Translations under genes and position numbers: made by a program
The notes under the pieces: model-generated
Database searches by the model: none
Seen by the model: the letters and a program-made list of their open reading frames with translations, nothing else
Told to the model about the DNA's origin: nothing
In this document: piece by piece, positions 34,118 to 41,691 of the stretch
Position numbering within the stretch: position 1 is the stretch's first letter
Layout: every line of letters starts with the position of its first letter
Source of the DNA: Ruminiclostridium cellobioparum DSM 1351 = ATCC 15832
GTDB lineage: Bacteria; Bacillota; Clostridia; Acetivibrionales; DSM-1351
DNA: 64,000 bases
Assembly: GCF_000621505.1 (NCBI RefSeq)
Contig: NZ_JHYD01000033.1
Coordinates: 1 to 64,000, forward strand
Reading direction: 5' to 3'

Positions 34118-34121
34118 TTAA

Positions 34122-35075
34122 ATGATAGTCAAGCTTTTTTATTTAAACAGAAAACAGAGACAACAATTCGACGAAATAGAAGTCTTTCTTAAGGAATACA
34201 TATATAAAAATCTGATGATTGAGGATTTATACATTCTGAACTACGATGATATGGACGAACTGAGGTGCAGTCAATATATCAATCTTTTGAAAAGCTCTGT
34301 TATCAAATATGAGGATTTTAACATTATAATAAAGAACAATAATAGTAATGAGGATGTGTATACTTATTTCGGCGGGTTATCCGCCTATGTATATTCTACT
34401 GCACGGATGGATATTTCAAGGGAAAGGTTGGAGACGATGTTTCCCGCTGTTGCCATAATGGACCGGATGGTTATGCTGCCGACAGGTATCGTAAATGCAT
34501 TCGAAGTAGATAAGAGCAGGTTTTCATGGCTTCCAAAACCGTTGGAAACGGGGGGAGCGGTACTGGTGGATTACAAGGATAGGGAATCTGTCAAGGAAGG
34601 AATACACCAGATTGAGGAACAGCTGCAATATGAGATCAGCAGGCTGTGTGTACGTCAAATGATCGCCGGCAGTATTCCCAATCCCGACTATGAGGAACTG
34701 AGCAGGTTACTTAAGACTTATCCGGATTTTATACAGAGCCATCTCACTAAAATAGAAAAAAAAGCCCGTCTGAGGGTTGAGGCAGAAAATGAAATAATCT
34801 ACCTTAATCAAAGGGCTATCGTATCTTTGAATATTATTAACCAGTCAGAGTTTCCTGTAGGCAGGGTACGCGTGACAGTCAAGGCACCCAGTGAGACTTT
34901 AACCGGTACTGTTTCCGAAATCGTAGAAATAAAAGATTCATGCTCCATAAAGTTTAATTTGCGCCCTGTGGCAAGTCCTTACTGTCCCCTGGAAGTGTCA
35001 ATAGAGACATATGAACTGGGCGAGGCTTCCAATCCGCTGCAGTTTCCGGTTATATTAAACGTAAGACCACTATAA
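34122..35075 (+). CDS. Unknown protein with C-terminal Ig-like region, third gene of the trypco1/protease-GT unit
   Basis: A 317-residue soluble protein that I do not recognise. The first 130 residues are mixed alpha/beta (LFYLNRKQRQQFDEIEVFL, YFGGLSAYVYSTARMDIS). Residues about 160-215 are helical and charged. Residues about 220-317 are beta-rich with alternating hydrophobics (LNQRAIVSLNIINQSEFPVG, VEIKDSCSIKFNLRP), like a CARDB/Ig fold. It starts four bases after the protease-GT gene on the same strand, so it is very likely part of the same system. A substrate- or partner-binding role is only a guess. Confidence 0.75.
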   Translation: MIVKLFYLNRKQRQQFDEIEVFLKEYIYKNLMIEDLYILNYDDMDELRCSQYINLLKSSVIKYEDFNIIIKNNNSNEDVYTYFGGLSAYVYSTARMDISRERLETMFPAVAIMDRMVMLPTGIVNAFEVDKSRFSWLPKPLETGGAVLVDYKDRESVKEGIHQIEEQLQYEISRLCVRQMIAGSIPNPDYEELSRLLKTYPDFIQSHLTKIEKKARLRVEAENEIIYLNQRAIVSLNIINQSEFPVGRVRVTVKAPSETLTGTVSEIVEIKDSCSIKFNLRPVASPYCPLEVSIETYELGEASNPLQFPVILNVRPL

Positions 35076-35086
35076 ATGAACCAGTT

Positions 35087-35171
35087 CAATATTCTGTATA
35101 TTCAGGGTGCACCCTTTGGGCGAATTTTCCTGATGACTGCCCAAATTATGCACCCAATATGCAGAATATTG
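35087..35171. repeat. Long imperfect palindrome after the protease-GT operon
   Basis: CAATATTCTG (35087-35096) pairs with CAGAATATTG (35162-35171). Inside, GGGTGCA pairs with TGCACCC and TTGGGC with GCCCAA, giving an about 35-bp imperfect stem and a 16-base loop. It sits between convergent genes and could act as a bidirectional terminator, although a T run is missing. Its arms differ from the three other long palindromes in the window. Confidence 0.65.
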
Positions 35172-35210
35172 TACCAGGAAAGATTTTTCAACTAGTACCG
35201 TGCTGAAGGA

Positions 35211-35930
35211 TTAAGGCCCGAGCAGTCTCAGCCTGTACGCATTCATGGTAGTAGTACCTAGTTTGTCCATAAGCCTATAGTTGGCAACGGCTCCCACTGC
35301 GGCACCTATTACAGGAACCAGCTGGAGCATTTTTGCCAGATCAATATAGTCCCTGTATTCCTGCTGGAAAGTTCTCCAGTCAAAGGAGTTGATGTCCTCG
35401 GGCAGGGCTTGGGAAAAACTTTGCCAGTCCTTCACCTGCTGATAGATTTCCATGACTCTTTCCTGGCTTGAAAATGCCAGTTGGAATATATACAAAATAT
35501 ATAAGCGTTCCTTGTAGTTTGCAGCATCAAATCCGTAAATAGCAGCCGCATCGAATAAAAATTTGAGCTTCAGACTTAAAAGTATGGGGAAATCCGCCAT
35601 ACCCAGAAATATGCCGCCTGCACCTGTCCAGGCTCCGCCGGCTGCTGCGGTTCTTTTATAAAAGGTTATTCTTTCATTCAGCAGCAGCTCCCGTTCCTGC
35701 AAGGGAGCGTTGAAAAGCGGTGCGGCTGCAGTAAGTTCAGAGCCGAACAGGACCGCTTTTACCATGCCTTTAATGGTTTCGGTAACAACTTTATGCGCCT
35801 TCTCGGGAACAAGACCGTTCATCCTATTCTGAATCCCTTTGCTCAACCGGCTTGTCAGCGAAGGCTGATTTAACATTTCCAGCTGCCACATTTTTAATTC
35901 ATACAGGGCATTGCGTTCGTAGTTGTTCAT
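35211..35930 (-). CDS. EcsC family protein
   Basis: A 239-residue protein matching the EcsC/DUF697-like pattern: AAAGGAWTGAGGIFLGMADFP, LLSLKLKFLFDAAAIYGFD and a C-terminal glycine-rich membrane-associated stretch (LVPVIGAAVGAVANYRLMDK). EcsC-family members are of uncertain function. It is a single gene on the minus strand with two hydrophobic glycine-rich segments. Confidence 0.8.
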   Translation of the reverse strand: MNNYERNALYELKMWQLEMLNQPSLTSRLSKGIQNRMNGLVPEKAHKVVTETIKGMVKAVLFGSELTAAAPLFNAPLQERELLLNERITFYKRTAAAGGAWTGAGGIFLGMADFPILLSLKLKFLFDAAAIYGFDAANYKERLYILYIFQLAFSSQERVMEIYQQVKDWQSFSQALPEDINSFDWRTFQQEYRDYIDLAKMLQLVPVIGAAVGAVANYRLMDKLGTTTMNAYRLRLLGP

Positions 35931-36077
35931 AATCCATCCTCAAAAATATAAAGCTTATTTGTTGATATATATATTTAGTATACGGCTGACCTGTTGTTTT
36001 GTATGAATAAAAATATTTACAAACCAATCCAATAATCATATAATTATATACATATATGATAATGTGGGAGGAAGGCA

Positions 36078-36464
36078 ATGGACGACTTGTTGAACATATT
36101 CGGCATTCTTTCAGATAAAACGAGACTGCGTATACTACTGCTGCTGCAAAATAGAGAGTTGTGCGTATGCGAGATTTTTGGAGCGCTCGGGATGTCGCAG
36201 CCCAGAGTGTCCAGGCAGCTGGCCATTCTGAAGCAATCAAGGATGATAAAGGACAGAAGGGCCGGAAAATGGATTTATTACAGGATCGAGGAAAATGAAT
36301 ACACAAGGGAGCTGGCAAGTATTCTGGAGCTTTTGCCTGATTGGCTGTCCAATGATGCTGAATTTAATAACGACAAAACAATGCTTGAGAAAATCTGGTC
36401 TGATAAAAACAGCTTACCCGGCTATGAGTGCATTTGTACAGGAGGTCAAAAGGATGGAGAATAA
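36078..36464 (+). CDS. ArsR family metal-responsive repressor
   Basis: A 128-residue winged-helix protein with the metal-site motif ELCVCEIFGAL in the recognition region and ALGMSQPRVSRQLAILKQSR. The CVC pair is the arsenic/antimony binding site of classical ArsR. GGGAGGA precedes the ATG. It overlaps hgcA by 11 bp, so it is co-transcribed with the mercury methylation genes and probably controls them in response to As(III) or a related metal. Confidence 0.9.
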   Translation: MDDLLNIFGILSDKTRLRILLLLQNRELCVCEIFGALGMSQPRVSRQLAILKQSRMIKDRRAGKWIYYRIEENEYTRELASILELLPDWLSNDAEFNNDKTMLEKIWSDKNSLPGYECICTGGQKDGE

Positions 36465-37668
36465 AAGCTGTTGTACATCCGGCAATGCCCGGCTTAACAC
36501 CGGGGACAGAAAGTCGGTAAAAATCAGACCGAGACTGAAAGTTGCAAATAAAAACTGTGCCGGGGTGTCCGGACAAAAGGACAATACCTGCTGCTGCGGG
36601 GGAAGTGATAACTGTTCTTCGGAGCCTGTTACAAATTATGATGGAAATACCCCCTGGATAACTGGTGAAATCCAAACGGCTGCGGGGAAGGTTCCTCGGG
36701 TGGCCACCAGACTGCTTCGCTCCGATATTCTGGGAGCGTGGAAAGTGCGCTGGGGGATAGGCAGGATGAATTATAAAATAAATCCCGGCATATATGCTGT
36801 GGGAAATCCTGACGGGGCTTCCCCTGTCCTTGTTACCGCCAACTACAAATTGACCTTTGATGCATTAAGAAAAGAACTGTCCGGCCTGAATGTGTGGATT
36901 TTGGTGCTTGACACAAAGGGGATAAATGTGTGGTGTGCGGCGGGAAAAGGCACTTTCGGCACAAGGGAACTTGTGAACAGGATTTCAAGAACGCGGCTGC
37001 AGGAAATAGTGGATCATAAGACTTTAATATTGCCTCAGCTGGGAGCTCCGGGAGTAAGTGCCCATGAGGTCACAAAACAAACCGGTTTCAAAGTTGTTTA
37101 TGGTACCGTAAGAGCCAAGGATATAAGAGCCTTTATAAACTCAGAGATGAAAGCGACGGAGGAAATGCGGCAGGTCAGATTTACTGTGTATGACCGTCTG
37201 GTTCTGACTCCTATGGAGCTTGTCGGCACTTTCAAAATATCCATGCTGATTTTCGGTATACTGTTTTTAATAAATCTTGTGGCGCCGAAACCCTTCGGAG
37301 TTATGGATTTTTATGCCTATGCAGGTGCTGTTGCAGCGGGTTGTGTTATTACACCGATTCTGCTTCCATGGATTCCGGGGAGGGCATTTGCCTGGAAAGG
37401 CTGGCAGGCAGGTTTGCTGTGGGCCATTGCCCTGAATTTCCTCAATGGCTGGACGGGGCCGGAGGGACTGAGCCTTGTAAGAGGCGTGGGGTATCTGCTG
37501 GTGCTGCCTTCAATTTCGGCATATTACGCCATGAACTTTACCGGTTCCTCCACCTATACCTCCTTTTCGGGAGTATTGAAGGAAATGAGGATTGCCATCC
37601 CTGTAATAATTCTTTCCCTGATTCCGGGTATCGGCTTGTTATTGGCGGACAGTTTAATACGTTTTTAA
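36454..37668 (+). CDS. hgcA: Mercury methylation corrinoid protein HgcA
   Basis: A 404-residue protein. Residues 1-50 are Cys-rich. A corrinoid domain follows with the cap-helix motif NVWCAAGK (Asn158-Lys165; Cys161 is the predicted cobalt ligand) and then GTFGTRELVNRI. The C-terminal half has five membrane segments. The motif and layout are diagnostic of HgcA, which transfers a methyl group to Hg(II) together with HgcB. ATG 36454 follows GGAGG at 36441-36445; longer in-frame starts run inside arsR. Confidence 0.95.
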   Translation: MENKSCCTSGNARLNTGDRKSVKIRPRLKVANKNCAGVSGQKDNTCCCGGSDNCSSEPVTNYDGNTPWITGEIQTAAGKVPRVATRLLRSDILGAWKVRWGIGRMNYKINPGIYAVGNPDGASPVLVTANYKLTFDALRKELSGLNVWILVLDTKGINVWCAAGKGTFGTRELVNRISRTRLQEIVDHKTLILPQLGAPGVSAHEVTKQTGFKVVYGTVRAKDIRAFINSEMKATEEMRQVRFTVYDRLVLTPMELVGTFKISMLIFGILFLINLVAPKPFGVMDFYAYAGAVAAGCVITPILLPWIPGRAFAWKGWQAGLLWAIALNFLNGWTGPEGLSLVRGVGYLLVLPSISAYYAMNFTGSSTYTSFSGVLKEMRIAIPVIILSLIPGIGLLLADSLIRF

Positions 37669-37678
37669 GGAGGATACT

Positions 37679-37981
37679 ATGAGGCATAGATATTTGAAAA
37701 ATGTGGCCACTCTGAAACTTGACAGGGAAAAATGTAAGGGCTGCGGAAAATGCATCGAGGTATGTCCGCATAAGGTTTTTGCCCTGAGAGCTGATAAAGC
37801 CGAAATTATGGACAGGGACGGGTGTATGGAGTGCGGCGCGTGTGCTGGAAATTGTCCGTTCGGGGCACTGGAGGTAAAACCCGGAGTCGGATGTGCTGCT
37901 GCCATAATAATGGGGTGGCTGACAGGAAGCGAACCCAGCTGCGATTGCTCTTCCGGAGACAGCAGCAGCGGCTGCTGTTAG
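37679..37981 (+). CDS. hgcB: Mercury methylation ferredoxin HgcB
   Basis: A 100-residue protein with two [4Fe-4S] motifs, CKGCGKCIEVCPHKVF and CMECGACAGNCPFGAL, a lone conserved Cys72 (PGVGCAAA) and a C-terminal Cys cluster (CDC...GCC). HgcB donates electrons to HgcA and its extra Cys residues probably hold Hg(II). It starts ten bases after hgcA, with GGAGG in the gap. Confidence 0.95.
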   Translation: MRHRYLKNVATLKLDREKCKGCGKCIEVCPHKVFALRADKAEIMDRDGCMECGACAGNCPFGALEVKPGVGCAAAIIMGWLTGSEPSCDCSSGDSSSGCC

Positions 37982-38082
37982 AGTGCCGGTATGAAGGGCT
38001 GTTACATCAAAAGCACATTAATCCATGGTTAAAAAGTAAATCAATATAAATATTACTGAACGTATTGAAAGGAAAAATAGAC

Positions 38083-38535
38083 ATGCCGGGTAAAATAAAA
38101 GTTGCATTCATCTGTGTTCATAATTCCTGCAGGTCCCAGATGGCCGAAGCAATATCCAGATTAATGGCAGCAGACGCTTTTGAGGCCTATTCGGCCGGAA
38201 CCGTTACAAAGCCCCGGATCAATCAGGATGCTGTTGAAACAATAAAAGAGCTATATGGAGTGGATATGAATACTACTCAAAAATCAAAATTGATTTCTGA
38301 TATTCCGGCAGTGGATATTGTAGTGACTATGGGCTGTAATGTAAACTGTCCGTTCCTGCCCTGTAAACACAGGGAGGATTGGGGGCTTGAAGACCCCACG
38401 GGAAAGGACAGGAGTGAATTTATAAAAATAGCCCGGCTGATTGAGGAAAAGGTTTTGGAGCTAAGGAGGAGAATACCGGGACTCGTGGATATGGGGCAGC
38501 CGGATTCAGAAAATATTGACAGCCGGATATATTAA
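38083..38535 (+). CDS. arsC: Arsenate reductase, low-molecular-weight phosphatase type
   Basis: A 150-residue protein with the P-loop CVHNSCRSQMAEA, the segment MGCNVNCPFLPCKHREDWGL and DPTGKDRSEF, all typical of the thioredoxin/mycothiol-linked ArsC family. It reduces arsenate to arsenite. ATG 38083 lies ten bases after AAAGGAAA; a TTG at 38065 is in frame. Located 101 bp past hgcB, it may be part of the arsR-hgcAB transcription unit. Confidence 0.88.
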   Translation: MPGKIKVAFICVHNSCRSQMAEAISRLMAADAFEAYSAGTVTKPRINQDAVETIKELYGVDMNTTQKSKLISDIPAVDIVVTMGCNVNCPFLPCKHREDWGLEDPTGKDRSEFIKIARLIEEKVLELRRRIPGLVDMGQPDSENIDSRIY

Positions 38536-38545
38536 TGATAACATG

Positions 38546-38571
38546 TGAATGAATAATTTAAAATTCATTCA
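38546..38571. promoter_or_regulatory. Palindromic operator-like site upstream of the TetR gene
   Basis: TGAATGAAT (38546-38554) and ATTCATTCA (38563-38571) are perfect inverted arms around an eight-base AT-rich centre. The related site GAATGAA...TTCATTC occurs again at 39205-39228 before apbE. The repeated half-site suggests binding by the TetR regulator encoded between them. Confidence 0.65.
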
Positions 38572-38592
38572 TTTTCTTATGGAGACCTGCAT

Positions 38593-39171
38593 ATGGATAA
38601 TAAAAAGACTCAAATTTATGACAGTGGAAAAGAATTATTCAGCCTCAACGGCTTTAAGGATACAAATGTATCTGATATTACCAAAAAGGCCGGTGTGGCT
38701 GTAGGAACTTTTTATAACTACTATTCATCCAAAGAAAAATTGTTCATGGATATTTTTTTAGATGAAAATGTAAAACTTAAAAAAAGCTGTTTACAGTCCA
38801 TAGACCTCAATAGCAGCCCGCTGGAAGTGGTCAGACAAATGCTGGCGCTGAATGTTCAAGGTATGAAGGCCAGCCCTATTCTGAGGGAATGGTACAATAG
38901 AAGTGTTTTTAACAGGATAGAGCAGATATACCGTGAGGAAAACGGACTTGAAAATTTTGACTTCCTGTATGACAGTTTTTATGAAATAATTTTAAAATGG
39001 CAGGAAGAAGGGAAAATAAGGAGAGACATTGACAGCAAAATGATTATGACTATTTTTGCCGCCATTATCAATGCTGACACACATAAAGAAGAGATAGGAA
39101 TTCAATATTTTCCGGAGGTTCTGGACTATATGTCGGAGTTTATCATGAAGGGACTGACCGACTGCCCCTGA
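38593..39171 (+). CDS. TetR family transcriptional regulator
   Basis: A 192-residue protein with the TetR helix-turn-helix (TNVSDITKKAGVAVGTFYNY, YSSKEKLFMDIF) and a helical ligand-binding C-terminus. GGAG precedes the ATG. Flanked by two related palindromes, it probably represses itself and the apbE-FMN-binding-flavodoxin genes downstream; the ligand is unknown. Confidence 0.88.
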   Translation: MDNKKTQIYDSGKELFSLNGFKDTNVSDITKKAGVAVGTFYNYYSSKEKLFMDIFLDENVKLKKSCLQSIDLNSSPLEVVRQMLALNVQGMKASPILREWYNRSVFNRIEQIYREENGLENFDFLYDSFYEIILKWQEEGKIRRDIDSKMIMTIFAAIINADTHKEEIGIQYFPEVLDYMSEFIMKGLTDCP

Positions 39172-39204
39172 CAGAATCAGAGGCAATTTTTTTACTCATA
39201 AAAT

Positions 39205-39228
39205 GAATGAATATAAAAATGTTCATTC
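39205..39228. promoter_or_regulatory. Second TetR operator-like palindrome, before apbE
   Basis: GAATGAA (39205-39211) and TTCATTC (39222-39228) form inverted arms with a ten-base spacer and share the half-site of 38546-38571. Confidence 0.55.
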
Positions 39229-39263
39229 TATTGAAATGTTTTGATTGCAGGGAAGGAGGCAGG

Positions 39264-40241
39264 ATGCGAAAGGTAATCTGCACAGAGGATAAACATTTGA
39301 CAGACAACTCAAGCCTTGGAATGAACACACAAATAACTCACAGGGTATTTGGTAGAAACGCACCGGAGGCAGTAAATTCAGCAAATGCCGAGATGGAGAG
39401 ACTTGAAAAAATTATGAGCCGCTATATACCCGAAAGTGAGATAAGCCTTATAAACCAATTCTCAGGAATAAAACCTGTCAAAGTATGTGATGAGGTTTAC
39501 AGGGTGCTCTCATATGCCAATGAATTATCCGGTATATGTGATGGACTGTTTGATGTTACCATCGGCCCCCTGGTGGATTTGTGGAATTACAAACATGCGC
39601 CTGGGGTGCCCGAGGAAGCAGATATCAGTCAGGCTCTGTCATTGGTCGGCTATTGTGATCTGCTGCTGAACCCTTCTGTAGGCACTGCCGGACTTGGAAA
39701 GCAGGGGCAGTCCATTGATTTGGGAGGGGTGGGGAAAGGTTTTGCAAGTGACAGAATTATTGAAATATTCAAGTGCTATGATATTGTGTCGGCTTTTACC
39801 AATATCGGAGGGAATGTCTCAACACTGGGAAATAAGCCTGACGGGACTCCCTGGATGGTTGGCATACGCCATCCGCGGCAGGAGGGCTGCCTGCTGGGAG
39901 CCGTTCCGGTTACCGGCAGGTCAGTGGTTACCTCCGGTGACTATGAGCGGTATTTTATAGACCGGGAAGGTGTCCGGAGGCATCATATCCTGAGCCCGGT
40001 TACAGGATATCCTGCCCAAGCCGGGCTTATAAGTGCTACGGTTATTTCGGACAGTGCTATGCTTGCCGACGCATTATCCACTCTTGTTTTTGTGTCAGGG
40101 TTGGAAAGAGGGGCCGGGTTTATTAAAAGGTTTCCCGGCACCGAAGCCATTATGGTGGATGAGCATCAGCAGATATATATAACACACGGACTTAAAGGCT
40201 GCTTTCAGCCGGCAGTCCATATTTCAACCAAAATTATATGA
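39264..40241 (+). CDS. apbE: FAD:protein FMN transferase (ApbE family)
   Basis: A 325-residue protein with ApbE features: NAEMERLEKIMSRYIPESEI, SIDLGGVGKGFASDRII, NIGGNVSTLG and a late SDSAMLADALSTLVF with the metal-binding Asp. ApbE attaches FMN to Ser/Thr of target proteins. No N-terminal lipobox or signal is visible, so this copy may act in the cytoplasm or at the membrane. ATG 39264 follows GGAGG. Its likely target is the next gene product. Confidence 0.9.
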   Translation: MRKVICTEDKHLTDNSSLGMNTQITHRVFGRNAPEAVNSANAEMERLEKIMSRYIPESEISLINQFSGIKPVKVCDEVYRVLSYANELSGICDGLFDVTIGPLVDLWNYKHAPGVPEEADISQALSLVGYCDLLLNPSVGTAGLGKQGQSIDLGGVGKGFASDRIIEIFKCYDIVSAFTNIGGNVSTLGNKPDGTPWMVGIRHPRQEGCLLGAVPVTGRSVVTSGDYERYFIDREGVRRHHILSPVTGYPAQAGLISATVISDSAMLADALSTLVFVSGLERGAGFIKRFPGTEAIMVDEHQQIYITHGLKGCFQPAVHISTKII

Positions 40242-40256
40242 AAGGAAACAGATGCA

Positions 40257-40712
40257 ATGAAAACTACTGTGAGAAAGAAGGGGAAAATCAAAGTGTGGAT
40301 AGTTATATTGGTAATAATAGGAGTAATAGGAATTGCTCTATTGGGAGGAATAATGGGTACCGAACCGGGAAGACGTGAAATTAAAAATCTTACAATTAAC
40401 GATATAAACTTTAAAAATTTACGTGACGGTACATATGTGGGAGAGTACAAGGGCAAAAAGGACAGTTTTCGAAATACCCGGGTAGAGGTAACGGTATCTT
40501 CAGGCAGGGTTACCGGTATAAAAGTGCTGAAGGGAGCTTTGAACAAAGAGGGAAAACCGGCTGAAATCAACTCAAAGGGTTCTACCGTAGAAGATTTGTT
40601 TGAGAAGGTTATCGAAACCCAGTCCTTGCAGGTAGATGTTATCAGCGGTGCCACCCTGACCTCAAAAACACATATAAAGGCTGTGGAAAATGCGCTGGAG
40701 CAGGCCGATTAG
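40257..40712 (+). CDS. Membrane-anchored FMN-binding domain protein
   Basis: A 151-residue protein with one N-terminal membrane segment (about 13-33) and an extracytoplasmic FMN_bind domain (YVGEYKGKKDSFRNTRVEVT, VDVISGATLTSKTHIKA). The SGAT motif holds the residue flavinylated by ApbE. It lies 15 bases after apbE. The pair matches minimal extracytosolic flavin electron-transfer systems. Confidence 0.9.
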   Translation: MKTTVRKKGKIKVWIVILVIIGVIGIALLGGIMGTEPGRREIKNLTINDINFKNLRDGTYVGEYKGKKDSFRNTRVEVTVSSGRVTGIKVLKGALNKEGKPAEINSKGSTVEDLFEKVIETQSLQVDVISGATLTSKTHIKAVENALEQAD

Positions 40713-40747
40713 AAGTTATATACAAAGCTCGATCAAGGAGGTTTTCA

Positions 40748-41266
40748 ATGAGCAATACAGTTATTTCCTATTCGCTGACCGGCAACAACCGGGCTTTGGC
40801 CGACAGTGTGGCAAAGGAGCTGTCTGCTGAACATATTAAAATAGAAGAAGTAAAGTCCCGCACCATGGGGTCTATTGTACTGGACATAATTTTTAACAAA
40901 ATCCCAATGGTACGGCCACTGCCTGATAGCACTATTAAAGCGTGTGATTTGATTGTTTTATTGGGACCGGTCTGGATGGGAAAGGTTGCCACACCGCTCC
41001 GCTTGTACTTGAAATATTTGAAGACCCACCCATGCAGCTACGCATTTATCTCCATAAGCGGAGGTGCTGACGGCTCAAATCCCGGGATTGCAGGTGAACT
41101 GGAAAAAAGGACGGGGAGGGCCCCTGCTGTGTTGCTTGACCTCCATATTACCGGACTTTTACCATCCAACCCCAGGCCTACCCGTAAAGCCACATCGGCA
41201 TATCGGTTAAAACCCGACGATATTGTTAAATTGACCGGCAAAATTATGACAGCCCTTTCACCATGA
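40748..41266 (+). CDS. Flavodoxin-like protein
   Basis: A 172-residue flavodoxin-fold protein beginning MSNTVISYSLTGNNRALADS, which holds the phosphate-binding loop SLTGNN, followed by LIVLLGPVWMGKVATPLRLY. It may supply or accept electrons for the flavinylated membrane protein encoded just before it. AAGGAGG precedes ATG 40748. Confidence 0.85.
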   Translation: MSNTVISYSLTGNNRALADSVAKELSAEHIKIEEVKSRTMGSIVLDIIFNKIPMVRPLPDSTIKACDLIVLLGPVWMGKVATPLRLYLKYLKTHPCSYAFISISGGADGSNPGIAGELEKRTGRAPAVLLDLHITGLLPSNPRPTRKATSAYRLKPDDIVKLTGKIMTALSP

Positions 41267-41286
41267 AAGGGACTGTTTTTTTATTA
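41252..41286 (+). terminator. Terminator of the apbE-flavodoxin operon
   Basis: CCCTTTCA pairs with TGAAAGGG around CCA, overlapping the flavodoxin stop codon, and is followed by a run of seven T residues. Confidence 0.8.
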
Positions 41287-41385
41287 TCAGGGGTTTTGCT
41301 TTTATTGTTAAATAAATTTATAATAGCAATATATATGTTAATTTAACTCGTTGTGCAGGTCATTTTTGCCTGAAAAAAATTGCTA

Positions 41386-41638
41386 CTGATTATAATGGTA
41401 CTTCCCGCACTAACTTCAAGCAATGGATGCACACAAAGCGCTTACTTGAAATAGTACGGTTCATAACAAGTATTTTTTCCGTCGCAGCAACTCGACCATC
41501 CGGGTCTCGAGTGCTGCTCAAAGTGACCTCCTGTCACTTTGCCGGCTAAAATACTTGTTTTTCACCTGCAAATTTCAGCAAGCACTTTTACCGTGCTCTC
41601 CATTGCTTGAAGTTGTACTCGCGTACCAGTATAATCAG
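41386..41638. repeat. Long palindromic element A
   Basis: A 253-bp imperfect palindrome. CTGATTATA at 41386 pairs with TATAATCAG ending at 41638; TAACTTCAAGCAATGG pairs with CCATTGCTTGAAGTT. The centre has two hairpins: CAGCA (41485-41489)/TGCTG (41512-41516), and CAAAGTGAC (41519-41527)/GTCACTTTG (41533-41541) with loop CTCCT. A TTAACTCGTTGTGC block lies outside the left arm at 41342-41356. It is intergenic; nothing else is seen in 41287-41691. Confidence 0.8.
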
Positions 41639-41691
41639 GATAATTCTTTTAACTGCAAAATTGAGCATTAAAGATAGAACAGGAGATACAT

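Noticed and set aside
36295-36453. A longer N-terminal start for hgcA
   Set aside because: The region is the arsR coding sequence in another frame; the GGAGG at 36441 and the MENKSCC start give the normal HgcA.
41386-41638. CRISPR array or IS element
   Set aside because: The repeats are inverted arms of a single palindrome, not regularly spaced direct repeats, and no cas or transposase gene is near.
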